A DNA stretch of 64,000 nucleotides from Daphnia carinata (taxonomy: Eukaryota; Arthropoda; Branchiopoda; Diplostraca; Daphniidae). The position numbers and the translations under genes are program-made. Of the stretch, positions 28,946 through 41,900 are shown piece after piece. Each line of letters opens with the position of its first letter. The stretch's first letter is position 1. The notes below the pieces were generated by a model that did no database searches, was not told the origin of the DNA, and saw only the letters and a list, made by a program, of their open reading frames with translations. The DNA is taken from the NCBI RefSeq assembly GCF_022539665.2, contig NC_081331.1:11812638-11876637 (forward strand), read 5' to 3'.

Positions 28946-30113
28946 CTCGACATGACTTTTGGACGCACTCTATCAAAAAAAACCGCTAAATAAAGAAGAG
29001 AAACTGACGTTACAAGCTTTGAATAAAACTTGACGTTGATTTGATCGTCGGGGAGAAAGAAAAATCCTTGACTGACCGTCCCTCCACATTTGATTTCTTT
29101 AAAGTGCGAGAACGGAAACTTTTTTTAAAAGTCATCTAACTTTAATGTTGTCACGGCGGCCTATCGTCGAGGACGACCATTATTGACTGGTGAAGACCGG
29201 AATTGGGTTTTTTTTTTCGGAGGGCTGCTCGTCAACGGTGCAAAGTGAATCCAATCGCGGAGCGCCTCGGAAAGTTTGTGGAAATCGCGCCGCGATTGAA
29301 CGGGCAAACTGGACCGTGAAACGATGACAGGAAGTTGTTTCCTCGTCGGCAAGAAAACGCGAAGAAAAGGTGGGGACGTCGTTGGCAAAAGGGGTGGGCA
29401 CAAATGACGCTTTTGACTGTCTATATATTGCGTCTCGCATCATTGGCATTTCAGCCGGAATTTTTTTATCGATTTATAAAAAAAAAAAAAAAAAAAAAGG
29501 GCTCCCCCTTTTTTTAAAATTTTTTATTTCCTCTCGTTTGTTCATTTGAAAGAAAAAAAAACAGCCGCTTTTGGCACAGCTTTTTGTTATGAAATGCGTT
29601 TGTATGTGTTTTGTTGTTTGTCTCACTTTTCTTGAATTATTTAGAATAAGAAAAGAAGGCCGACACGATGCGGATTCACGGTTTAAGTGGGATAGAAATA
29701 GCCGCTTCTTTGATAGCTCGGTTTATTTTTGAAGGAAAAAATAAAAGGGTTAACAAAACAACACGTTCCGGGTTCTAGTTATGCATTTTCGTTTTAGTTG
29801 AATTCAAAAATTGTTTTTTTTTACCGCTACCCTCCGCATGAAAAATGATTCTTTCAGAATTTTTTTTTTTACCTTTTGTTGACGCTTGTTTTTTTTTTTT
29901 TTTTCATTCTTATTCCTTGTATGGTCCACCTTCTTTTTTTAGGGGACTTTTGAGGGCGGTTTGTTCCTCTTCATTTAGTCCGTGATATCACCAAACGGCC
30001 ACTTTGCTCTTCTTTTTGTGGTTTCTTTATATTCGGATGTAATATAGGACATGGACGACATCTCTTTTGATGCCTTTGTCGGTGCAAACGGAGCCGTCTT
30101 TTTCTTTCTAGTT

Positions 30114-30115
<2 letters not shown>

Positions 30116-30161
<46 letters not shown>
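30116..30161 (+). repeat. (TC)23 microsatellite
   Basis: A second, perfect pyrimidine array of about 46 bases with the same orientation as the one at 24163. Confidence 0.97.
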
Positions 30162-30163
<2 letters not shown>

Positions 30164-31970
30164 TTTGATGTATTTTCATTCGTGTATCCTCTTCTTCTAA
30201 ATTTTAATATTACCGTTTCTCTTGTCTGTCTCGTCCCGAACAACCGGAGGAAATTGAACGACCGGTTGATGTTTTTTTTTCTTTTTGATATTAAAAGAAC
30301 AAGCCGAAAAAGATTTAAAAGGCTTATCCGTTGGCAAGTAAACAACAAAAAACTGAAATATAAAAGCAAATAAATTCAAACTCAAGGGAATATAAGCGGC
30401 AAAGACGAAAACCAAATACATTCGACCAAGAACCGTGTTGCTATAGTCTACAGAGAGCACGAGGGTAAACGGACCCTGGACCTTCCCTTCCAAAAGGCGG
30501 AAGAAAAAAAAACATTAAAAAAAAGAAAAAGAACAGCCAGGTGTTGAAAACGAACGTGTCCCGGACGCGTCGACTATCTCTCTTTTCTTTTCTGCGTTGT
30601 GTAACATTTTCTCGCCGTCAGTTTACACGCAAACACCCCTTTTCTTGTTTCCTCTTTTTCTTTTTTCGGATCTTCTTTTACATCGGCGTTGCTCCTCCGC
30701 GTTGTCGGTTCTTGTGTTTTTACTATGCCCCCTCCAATTTTTTTTTGTCTTGTTGTTTGCTTTGATTCCGCAACGGTGACGACGGCTATTCCCTGCAGCT
30801 TCGCAAAGAGGGTGGCCCAGGCGTTATATAACTTGCTGACAGTATGTTGTTGTCTGTTCTTTTATTTTACTCGGCAAGCGCAGCCGTCACATTGCCTCTT
30901 AGTCTTCTATTCTCATGTCGCGTTGTCGCACTTCATCACGAGGCGACAACTGCCCTTTTTTCTTTGCTTCAGGCTTGTTATTATCGGCTGCATTTGAAGC
31001 CCAACGTTTTTTTTTATTTTACACGCGTTAGATCCTCTGTGTACGGTGCGAGTAAAGTCCATATCCGCACGTCATGCATACAGCCGTTCACGCCCCATCC
31101 CTCTTGCCAGCGCTGCCGTTGTGCGCGTTTACAACCCCGCCGCTCGAGTGCGGATTTTAATGACCCGTTTGAAAACAACTTCGAATGTTCGGCTAAAAAC
31201 CAGAGAAAAAAGTAAAATAAAATAAAAAGAAGAAGCTTTACGTATAGGGTAAGCGCTCGCACGCGCGTGTAAGTTCTATAGCCAGTAGGCAAAAGCTGTG
31301 CTGCATTACACGAGTCTTTTGAAATCATTTTGAACGACCCAGAACTTCTTATTTATTTTTTTTTTTCAACCCCCCACTCTTCTTCTCTCGTTCTCTCATT
31401 GAAAGAAAGGTGGAGGGGGGGGGGGGCTTGGTGTAGGAATTTTTGAACGTTTGTTGGAAGAAACAGTTGTGTTGTTGGAAGTATACGATACAGGAATAAG
31501 TTAAAGGGATGAAAAAGAAAATGCAACGAAATGAAGGAAAACGTTTTACACTGTTGAAAAAAAAAGGTAGAGATAGATTCGTTGGGATTTGTTTATTTTT
31601 TAGGGGTACCGCCTTACCGTAAACGCATTTTCTATGTACGATCAAGGTTAGGAAAAAGAAAAAAAGAAAAAAAAAAAAAACTTACATCGCCCTACCTTTT
31701 GCGCTGTTTTAGTCAAAACTATTTTGAAAACTCGTGGCAGTCGAATGAGAAAATTCCTTCACTTTTTTTTTATGTAATATCGACAGTCGGTAACAGCTTC
31801 CATTGTGTGTTGCCACGCCGTCCAGTTGGGGGGCTGTTGGCCTCTCTCTCTCTCTCTACTTTCACGTGAATTCCATGGTATGCACGAAAGAGGATTGAAC
31901 GCCATCACCTGTCTCCTTCATCTCGCACCAAATCTAATTATGAAAAATTTTTCTTTGTTCATTTTTTCAG

Positions 31971-32093
31971 AATAGAGAATAACAATTGACCAATCGGCCG
32001 TAATATCCTTAACCGACACCATCGAGGTCCAACAGGAAAAGTGACGAGACTACGTGCAACAACCCGTTTTTTCGCTGTTCGTCGGCTGTCATG
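31971..32093 (+). other. rst/kirre: Candidate 5'UTR exon ending in the receptor start codon
   Basis: A strong acceptor (TTCATTTTTTCAG) ends at 31970 and a strong donor (GTGAGTC) begins at 32094. The 123-base exon contains exactly one ATG, its last three bases (32091-32093), with G at -3. An in-frame TAA at 32010-32012 closes the frame upstream. Joined to 52130, that ATG runs for 13 codons without a stop into the next in-frame ATG (52169) and then the rest of the receptor. Acceptor, donor, sole ATG and frame agreeing together makes this more than a random pair of sites. Confidence 0.6.
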
Positions 32094-35000
32094 GTGAGTC
32101 ATTTATTATCATCATTTCTCTCTAGCAACCGGCATTTCGTGAGTGAGATTACAGTCTATCTATACAACAAGGACTTCCAATGTTTACTGTAACGATTTTT
32201 CTCAAAAACCCTTCAGGTTTTTTTTTTTATGTGTGTGGTTGATTATCAAAGCGCACGCCTTACACCTTTTTTTTTTTTTTTGTTCTTTGCGAGGTTAGCG
32301 GACGTCATTGCATCGTGATTGTGTGTGTGTGAGGCGGTGGGTGGGTGGTTTTTTCTTTGTGGCTTATGGTGTTGGCTGATTCACTTATGTGTTGGAGCCG
32401 GTTTCATTAAAATTGACGTTTCTACCTCTCTTTCTCGAGCCACGCCTAGATGAGCTAGTTTCATCATCCAAGGTTGAATAGACCACAATCAACGATGGCT
32501 CTATACTTAGTTATCGTGTACGCAGACAGAGATAATACATTAGACGTGCTGCGTGCAGTATTTATCATCCGTCCAACAGCGGGTGGTGTGGGTGTGTGTG
32601 ACCAGCCCAATTCTTTTCCCCTCCGACACACACAAAAAAGATAATTATCTTCACCTACAAGACTGTGAATTTGTATTCTTTTTCGCTATTGATGATCCAA
32701 ATGAGTATCGTTTCATTTGCCTTTTCGTATTTGTTTTTTTTTTTCACGCCTCGATGAAAGCGAACGGCCCACACACTTGTGTGTACTTTATCGATCGTAG
32801 ATGATGGAAAAATCCCACGCGCACATTTCAATTTTGCTCTTCTAACTCTGTTTGGATTTCACCGTGAATTCCATATCGACCCAACTCATCGACAGGGTGA
32901 GGGGGGGGGGGGGTATATCATCCTTATTTACGTTTTCCGACGTGTGCGTTGCACGCGGTGAGAGTAAGGTGAAGCGAATCTTTTCAAATTGAAAAAAAGA
33001 AAAACAAAATTCGTGTAAGGCAGTTCGAACGATCGCGGAGGTCCGTGTTCTGTCGAGCACTCATCATCGTTATCTGGAACATTTCGATCAAAGTTGTTGT
33101 CTACTCCTTTGAGGTTTTCACGCTGTGTCTTGCCACGCAACGGGGAGTCGAATGCAACCCCTTGACTTGTACGTTTGTTTATTTATTGATTTGTGTTTCA
33201 TATACTCGGTTTGTTTTTAATTGAAACACGACTCTTTGTACTACAATTTCACGTTACACCGTATTTCATAAACTGGGTCGCCGCATTTTCGGTTAACTTT
33301 TGAATTTTCGTCTGGAACGAAATTATTTTTTTATTTTTACGAGACCCGTAGTGGAATGAACTCCATCGCGTTCACGTGTTAATTTCTTGTTCCGCTTTTT
33401 TTTTTTTCGTATGCTGTCGCCCCATTGACATTCAAATGAGCTGCTATTACCAATCGTTTGAAAATGATGAAAAGAAGCCATTGCCGTTCAAAAAAAAATA
33501 ACAACCGGAAAATGGAATGATGTGTGCGGATGGTTTGCAATGGCGTCTAGAAGATCTTCTTCCTAGATTATAAATAAGGTCAGAAAAGGGAGGCCGGGAT
33601 GATGGCAGCTTTCTCGAAGGAGTTACACTGTGAAACCAGGAAGAAAAACAAACGTGCCTACGTGCAAATGTTGTGCTAGCAAAGTTTCGTGAGCATTTCT
33701 TCGTTCAGTCCCGTATTTCTTTTTGTTCTGTGGACGCCGTTCACGTCGCACTTTGTGGGTGAGGGTCTAATTGGAACGTTCGCCTTCGAATCGACTCACC
33801 TCGACTGGACTTTTTCTAATTCATTTCAAGTGCAGGCAAAGTCAATCATCGCACGTGTTTCGGCCGTGAAACATTTCTTTTTCCATTCTTCTAATGCAAA
33901 CCAAAAAAGCACAAGGTTGTTGTCAACTTTTGTACATTAATAGCCTCGTGCGTGATGCAATTAGCCCTACGTTCGTTATGAAGTTTCTCTCGGCCATCTT
34001 TTCACTTTTGCTTTTATTGCCTCCTCCGTCTTCCAATTGTCTCGTTACGTCTGTTTCTTTTCCCCTTGTGCCGATCCCTTCATTAGCAGCCGACTGATGG
34101 ATGTTCTCGATTTTCATGCGTCATCCGACCGTTGTTGTCCCGATTTCTTTTGACCGATGAGCTGGATGTAAAGAATACCATAACGATTTTTCAACTTGAT
34201 GTTTGAAATCTGCTCACGAATATTTAAACGAGTTTACACACACACAAAAGGAGAAGGAACTTGAAAAGCACGTGATATTTCCGGCCCCTATCGTCTCCAT
34301 CTTTTCACTAATGAAGGAAGAGGCCGTCCTTGGCGTGTGCTGGACGCAAACATTTCCTATCGTCTTAATAGGCAGTGGCATGTATTCCATCCTTCCTCTT
34401 GTTTTCTTTTTCTTCTTCCTTTTTGTCTCAAGGTCTTGAACTATAATCGGAATCTTCCATTCCACCAACGCGTTTCTTTTTGTCTATCGCACTATCCCTT
34501 GTGTGAGTGTGTTTGCTTGTTGAGCTTGTATTTCGGAAGCCCGCCTCGCGTTTCCGACACTTATATGACGGGCGCAGCCTGGCCTACCGCCGCCGCCTCT
34601 GGCAGTCATGACTCGCATGTCGTCTCCTTCCATCAACTTCCACACATCCGGAGTTTTCAGAAAAAAAAACAATAAAATGAAAAAGGGAGGGACCGTGCTT
34701 TGATTGTAACCTTGCCCAGTTAATTAAATAAGACCTTTAAAAGGACAAAGAAAGGAACAAAAAAAAAAAAAACAACCGCATAGAACTTTTAACACAAGGC
34801 ACCATATGTCTCCGATTGGAGGCTGTGGATGCGGAGTCACACACAAAAATTGGAGGGGATGGGGGTCATTCCGGCCTTGCCATTGTGTTGACCATGTGTT
34901 TGTCACTACTCTTTTATGCGCATAAATGTGCTACGACTCGATAGCGCTATGCCGACAGCGAAGGGCACATCAGTTGCTGGAAGATGAGATGTTTTTTTTG

Positions 35001-38000
35001 TTTTTTCACACAGAAGGATTTCTTTTAACCCCCGGTTTGTTTTTCGGAGCCCCCCACAAAGACTCTTGATCTCTTTTTTTGCCCTGTTACTACTCGCTCA
35101 CAAACTTGATGGTTCGACAAAAACGGGGCAAGTAAAGAAAAAAAATGTCAAGTTTCATGATGTAGTGGTACGGGTGAGAGTGCTCATCTCTCTTGTCTGT
35201 TTCGGCTTGTCCATTTCCAGCCGAGATAAGGGGGGGGGGGGGAGGACTGTAGGATTCCCGACTCTTCTTGGGGGAATGTCGTGAGACGGAGCTCATCCGA
35301 TAGAGGCTGAAAAGGGACATATTTTATAGGGAATGTCTTGAGTTCACATGGAGAAGATTGCTCTTGATCTTATTTCAGTCTGCTAGTAAATGTCCGTGCA
35401 ATTTCCAAAGAGCTTTAGATGCACTTTTTTTCTTTCCCTCACTATTAAGAGGGGGAAAGATGTAATATTTGTAGGAATAACACTGCGAAGAGTGATGATT
35501 TGATCTAGCTTCCCTTATAAGCTACTGCCATGTGGTGTAGTGCCTGTGGATCGGATGCGCCAGATGGATGCTGTTTGTTGACAGCCAAGTCTCTCGTCGT
35601 CTCTCTCCTTTCAGCATGCACGACATGACGCGTAAAGACGACAACAATAACCCAGAAACAAAAGAGTTGTTTACCTATTCTTTTCTGACTGTGTTAACAG
35701 AAAGAACAAAAAAAAAAAAAAAAAAAAAATGAAAAGAAGCTGATCTTCGTTTAAATTCGAGTTGGATCATCTGGACCTCGCATACCTACTTGTTTATTTC
35801 ACGAGCGTCTTTTTTGGAGGCTATCCAGCACGTTCCATTTAGATGGCTCGTGTTCGATAATCGTAGCTGGAGCGAACGGGAAAAGACTGGAGAGAAATGA
35901 GGAGGGTAGCGCTCAGTGGCCGCGTGATTACAGGAAGGAAGTGACCCCTATGAAATTGTTCATCCCGTCAATTTTTATTTTTTTTTCCTCTCTTTGTTTT
36001 TTTTTTTTTCAAGCTCGTGCGTGCCTTGTTGTTCTTGTCGTGTACTTCCACACCACTACAACATTCACCCTCCCTTTGCTATTACCCGTTTTTTTTTGTT
36101 GGGTATAGCGTTCACTTTGGAGCCCTAACATCTAACCCGTGAAGCAGTTCATCACCGCCACTCTAGTGATTGCAATCACGTTACCCACCGACTTACACGA
36201 CCCCTTTCTTCTTCCACTTCCTCTTTTCAACCTGTCTGTAACTGTTGATTTTTTTTTCTTCTTCTTCTTCTTTGTTCTCTGTTGTCGTCCTTTGCGTGTC
36301 TTGCACAAACTCATAGCCCAACTGAGTTTTTTGTGACTTGATTTTCTTTAAATTTCTAAATCAGTTTTTTTTGTAGTAATCACGGTAGAAAGCCACTTTG
36401 TTTAAATGACGTAAATCTTTGGAGGGGGGTTCCTTCCTGGTGCGTGCACTCGATGTCGTTTTTTTTTTTTTAACTGAAAATGGAATTATGCAATTCACCG
36501 AACAATTGCAATTAAAAACTCTTTTCTTTTTAAAGGGGGACATACTTGTTGAAGCTGTTATTATTATTTATTTTTTTTTTACTGCGGACCCTCTTGGTGA
36601 AGATAAGCTAATGTCGTTAAGGCTACAGGGCAGGATCAGGGAGAGTTGCAGGTGGGGGGAAAAATCAACTTGATAATGATGATTATTAAACGAAGGAGGG
36701 CACAAGATGGAGGCCTCCCCCCGTGGTGATTTTTTTCAAATGAAACACTTTTTTTTTCTGCTTTTTATTTGTGTGCGTTCGTTGATCGTTTTCTCCGATT
36801 TTTTGTTTTCCCCCTCTTCATCCCTGTGTTAAATTGTCTTCAGGTGGTTAACGTAAACGGGAGGAAAAGAGGGGGAGCTCGCGCTTCTCCTAGATACATA
36901 AGCTATAGCCCACAGCGCAAGGGATGCATACGATTCACTGGAACGGAAATGAATAAGCAACCATTAGCTGTTGGTTGAAGCCGACCGAGAGTTTTCCTTG
37001 GCGACCCCTTGCCGCCGTTGCTTTGCAATTAGAGCGCTCCTTATTCAAGCTGTGTGTGTGGCTCTCCACAATTTGTAAAGCACAGATTTCGTTTTTCTTT
37101 TTTTTCCTACCGATAAAAGCCAATGAATCACACTGAGGAGATGGCGAAAGCATTTTCTTTCTTTTTTTTTCCGGTCATGAAGTCAAGAAAAAACAAAATA
37201 ATACCCTATGGCGTTTCACGTGAAATCGCGGAACTTTTGCTGGAAGGCCGGGACGGCCTGTTGGTGGGCGGGTTTAGCCTTGTTGTTATTATTATACCGT
37301 GACCAGGGTATTCATTCTACTGGACTCGGCTCATTGTTATTTGCTGTTGGGCCGTCGTGTCTTCGACGTTGGTGGCATTCGACCTCAATTTCGCCTACCG
37401 TGTTACACCGAAGATGTCGTGCTGCGTGTCCCGCGTTCGCGAAAGAAAACTTTTTTCCTTTCTTGCACTCATCCCTGTTTCTCTAACGTTCAACAAACAA
37501 TTTAAATGAATATCATTAAAAGAAACCATCGTCGAGAGAAACAAATGACAAGGTTGTCTTAGCTGAAAGGGATGCCCTGTGCGTTGCCTATGGTAATTGA
37601 AGAGTGAAACGATTTTCAATTCATCGATTGAATCAAAAAGAAAGCGACAGCTGGGCGTGAAATTGTAGGGAGTTGGAAAAAGAATTGCAGCGCATGCCAC
37701 TCGTGAATCTACTGTTATCGAGTACGGGGGCGGGTTGAAATCATTTCGATTCGACGTTGATCAATGTTGCGGTATACACGTCGATGAATGCGTGTAAATT
37801 TAGGCTCGCGGCGTGCCCTGCTAGTCGTTCACATATTTCGATATTTATCTTTCCCTGGGTGTTTCCCCTCTTTTTTTGTGTGTTGAAAAAAAAAAAAAGA
37901 CACAAATTTCATCGTCATTGTGGCTTTTTGTGCTGCTGTCTGTTTGTTCTTATTTAGGCCATGAAAATTAAATGAGAGACAAATGTCGTTCTTTTGTTCC

Positions 38001-38896
38001 ATTCGGAAAAAAACTATGGCATTTATTCCGTTCCGCGTTTAGCGATGTACAGTTGAAGTGGGTACGCGAATGTTATCTCTGCTGGTAGCTAAGCGTTTCA
38101 ATTGTCTCGCTATTTCCGTGCCCCCCTCTTTAAAAGTAAATGATGTCCCTTTTTTTTTTTTGTTTTGCTATTCGTTCCCACTAAGCAAGTTAAATCGTTT
38201 CTATTATTTACGTTTTTTCTACTCGTTTTTTATTTCGTCAATATTTTATTGTAGGCAAGCGAGGAGTGGCGCATTTGCTGTCACTTCAAGATTTTGTTTT
38301 TGCATGGCCCTTAGTCCCTTTTTTTTTTTATGAACGAGGGAGAAAAAAGTGCAGAATCTTTTAGTTTTTTTTATATGAAGGAAATGCTGCACAGATGCAT
38401 CGTTTTGCATTCGTGAGAAATGATGGAGAGGAATGAAAGGCCAAAGATGCGGAATAAACGAAACGAAAAGCAGAATAAAAGAAACGGCAAATCTCCGGTT
38501 CATCTGGGCGTAGGAGAGTTGATATAACACCCACGACTGCAGGGAGAGTCACAGACAATGAGAGAATTTAAGGGGTTCCTCCTCATCACGCTTGGCCAAG
38601 TTTTTGATTCGCTTATCTCGGCACCACCTCGAACCCCGGACGCGTGAAAATACGGCTTGCGTCGCAGTCTTTCCTCCTCTCCAATATTATTTAACTATAC
38701 ACCTCCTACGTCTCTTTACGTATGCCTATTCTCTCCTTTTTTTCTTTTCAAACAAGAATTGCATTTTTGCTTTACTCATTTACATGTCGAAAGAGTGTTA
38801 GCGTCCAACAGAAGGACGTTTTCGTTGGGCTTTTGTTCACATGGCAGGACTTTGTGTTTCGTATTCTTAATTTTGTTTGTTTACAAAGCAACGAGG

Positions 38897-38928
<32 letters not shown>

Positions 38929-41900
38929 CACGAAAACATCAACAGATATTACCCTCTTGGCGAACCAACTGCTATTCTCTCCAGCTATCTTTATAATTAG
39001 ACGAGCGTACGCACGTATTAGCCGAGGGTCGGGTTATGTGTACAATATGTATACATGGTGTGGACGATCGTTTCCACCCCCTTCAGATATTTGAATTTTC
39101 TTTCTTTGTCCGCCATTAGTAGTCTTTTCGTTTAATTAGAATCCCTCCTCGTCGAAATAGGGGAAAAGAACAACAAAAGGACTTGAATCCCATTCTCTTA
39201 ATGTTTTTGATAGTTAAAAAAAAACTCAACCCCTTTGGACCCTTTGTCTAAGAAAACATTTTCAATTTTGAATTTCCTGAGTGGGGAGGGGAGTAAAAAT
39301 TAAACGGATGCGCGTGATAGCAAATTTTGTTTGGTTTTTCAAGCATTTAAAACAAATAAATGATTCGTCTGAAAGTTTGTTTGGGTAGAGTGTCAGGTGA
39401 GAATAGATTTCACTGATGGCTCACAGCAGCCGCGCTTTGTATTTAGAATTTTTAGGAGTGTCACATGCAAAACAGATTAACGTTTTTTTTTGTGCCTTTC
39501 CTTCTCGCCGGCTGGGGGTCCATTCATTTCCGAGTGCAAAGTTGAAGAAAAAAAAAAGACATTTACTTCTTAGGTTAGGGGGTAGTAAAAAAAAAAAAAA
39601 AGAAAAAATCTTATTCCTCCCCCCTCCTACACCATGGCTTCGCACCGTGTGTTTTAGCCTTGTCTTGATAGTTTCCAACCCCCCCTCTGGCCTCTATTTT
39701 TCTCATTTTGTCCGGGGGGATAGGAGAGAAATAAAGAAAAAAAAAAAACTTAAGCAAAAGAAAATATAAGAAGAAGGTGGAGCATAGTGGTAGTATACCC
39801 CGGCTGCGTCGGACGCGTCACGACCGGTCGAGACCCGCATAGGGCTTCTGCCTCGCTCTCTCTCTCTCCGCTAGCTGTTTCTAATGGGCCAGCCCCCATT
39901 TTTGGTAGCACACTATGCCACTAGGGGTAAGAAAAAAAAAAAAGCAATCGGAAGAACCGAGCCGACTCTCACTCAGTCGTCTCCAAGACCTTGTAGGTGC
40001 TGGTCGTGCATTTCTTCTCTCTCACCGCTCTTTGTCGAATATCGCCGGCCGAGTGTCTTAACGGCGCAGGTCTCTCTCCTTCTATTCGACGAGTTTATTT
40101 GCAGACTCTTTTTCTCATATCTTTTTTGGGAAGTTGATTTCACTTATTGAATTTAGTTTACCTTGTGGAAGTTTCTTTCTTTTTTTTTTTTTTTTTTTGC
40201 TTCTTGTTTGTTGAACAGACACGAGATACAACAAGGATTATTAAAAAAGAAACAGACGAAAGAAAGAAGTTGAAGAACAACATTTCGTGTGTGCGTGTGT
40301 TTTTTCAAACGTGGCGCGCGATTTAAAAAAAAAAGAACTCTTTTCTGTAAATGTGAGGGGACGATGTGACTAACATCCCGTGACGGATTGCGCGTGTGTT
40401 TGTGTGTTATTTATGTGGATCCTATTACTTACGACATCATTTCCTCATCATTGACTCCTTGCCATTCGTTAAGAAGGTTAGCGTACACACAACTTTTTTC
40501 CTTTTTTTTTTTTTTAAGTATAAACCTTAGCTCCTTTTATGGTTTTCAATATGTGTTTTTTTTTCTATTTCTCTTATTCTGTTATATTTGTTTTTTAAGC
40601 CGAATTTTTTGAAACGTGATTCCGGCGTTTCTGTAGCGCAGCGTTAACACATGAAACGGTTGTTTACCATTCTCTGTTTATTTGTCACCGCCATAGTGAT
40701 TTCATTCTAACGTCTAGAGGCCGGCAGTAAAAACACTTGTCGACAACGTACGGTACATTCGCGTAGATAAAATGTCCTTTAAGTGTGTCGACTGCGAAGG
40801 ATATACGAAACCAGATTGCGAAAAAAAAAAACATACGGGAAAATTCATTGCTTCTCCTTAGGTCACTCTTATTGTTGTTGCCATTTGTTTGCGTTGCACT
40901 CTGCGTCGCATTTTTTGTCCGAGCCTTCTTCAGTTTGACATGCACACGCACTACGTTTCTCCGTGTTTGTGTGTGTGTCTGATGCGTTGCCTTATTCCGG
41001 TCTTATTCATCCTTCTATGCGCTTGGTGCTCCTGTTATTCTTGAGTAGTAGATTCACTTCTCGTCCGCCTTCTCAAAAGCCTCTATGGCTCGATGGCACC
41101 TCTCCTGTTCTCGCTCTCTGCTTCCCATTGTGTTACACGCGTGTGTTGTTGACTTCCTCTCGGACGTGAGGGGAACTCGGGAGGAAGAAAACGGAAGGAA
41201 CTAAAGGGAAGCTGTGCCAGGGGGTGACGCGAAAGACAAGGATGATGAAAAAGGATGTCAAAAATTCACACTCGAACGAGCAAATGGGATACGTTTTAAG
41301 AACGAAAGGCTTCTTTCTTTTCCCCTTCGCTGTTGTTGTTGTATACATTCAATATTTATTTGTATTGTCATTTCGACTCGGAAAATGAGGTAGCGGCCAA
41401 AGGGAGCCAATTGGATTTCACTGCGTTGCACCATCATAAAAAAAAAAATCCCGTGAATTTGCTTATCAGTGATGTCAGGCCGTAGACTTTTGCGCTGCGT
41501 TCAGGTCGATAGGAAAGCTAATGTCTGCTTCACATTTTTTCTTTTCTTCTTCCTGGAAATGAGAAACTGGAATCATTAGCCTGTCAGTTGGTTATTATTG
41601 GGTAGGTACTTTTTCTTTCGCCAGAAAAAAAAAAACTCAAGAGGAAGACAATGTCTTATATTGTTTTTTTTTTTGCTCAAGAAATGTCCGATGGTACAGC
41701 GCGTAATCGAAGCCCCGGCTTTGGACGTACACGCAGAAGCTATCTAGTTGATGCGTTCCATTATCTTTACACGGTAGGCACGTAAAGTTGTGAAGCTCGC
41801 ATCGATGAGTGTGCGCAAAACGTGCGCATGTCCTTCTAGAACGTAAATATGATTGGTTTTCAACGGAGAAAATGAGAACTGAGCACGAAGGTGGTGGACT

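Noticed and set aside
38890-38930. A31 run as the tail of a retroposed element
   Set aside because: No flanking duplication, coding remnant or polymerase III promoter was seen; A/T runs are common throughout this region.
39357-39396. CAG-GTGAGA at 39396/39397 as a donor of another receptor exon
   Set aside because: The nearest acceptor-like site gives an exon with stops; placed after the start exon it would break the reading frame.
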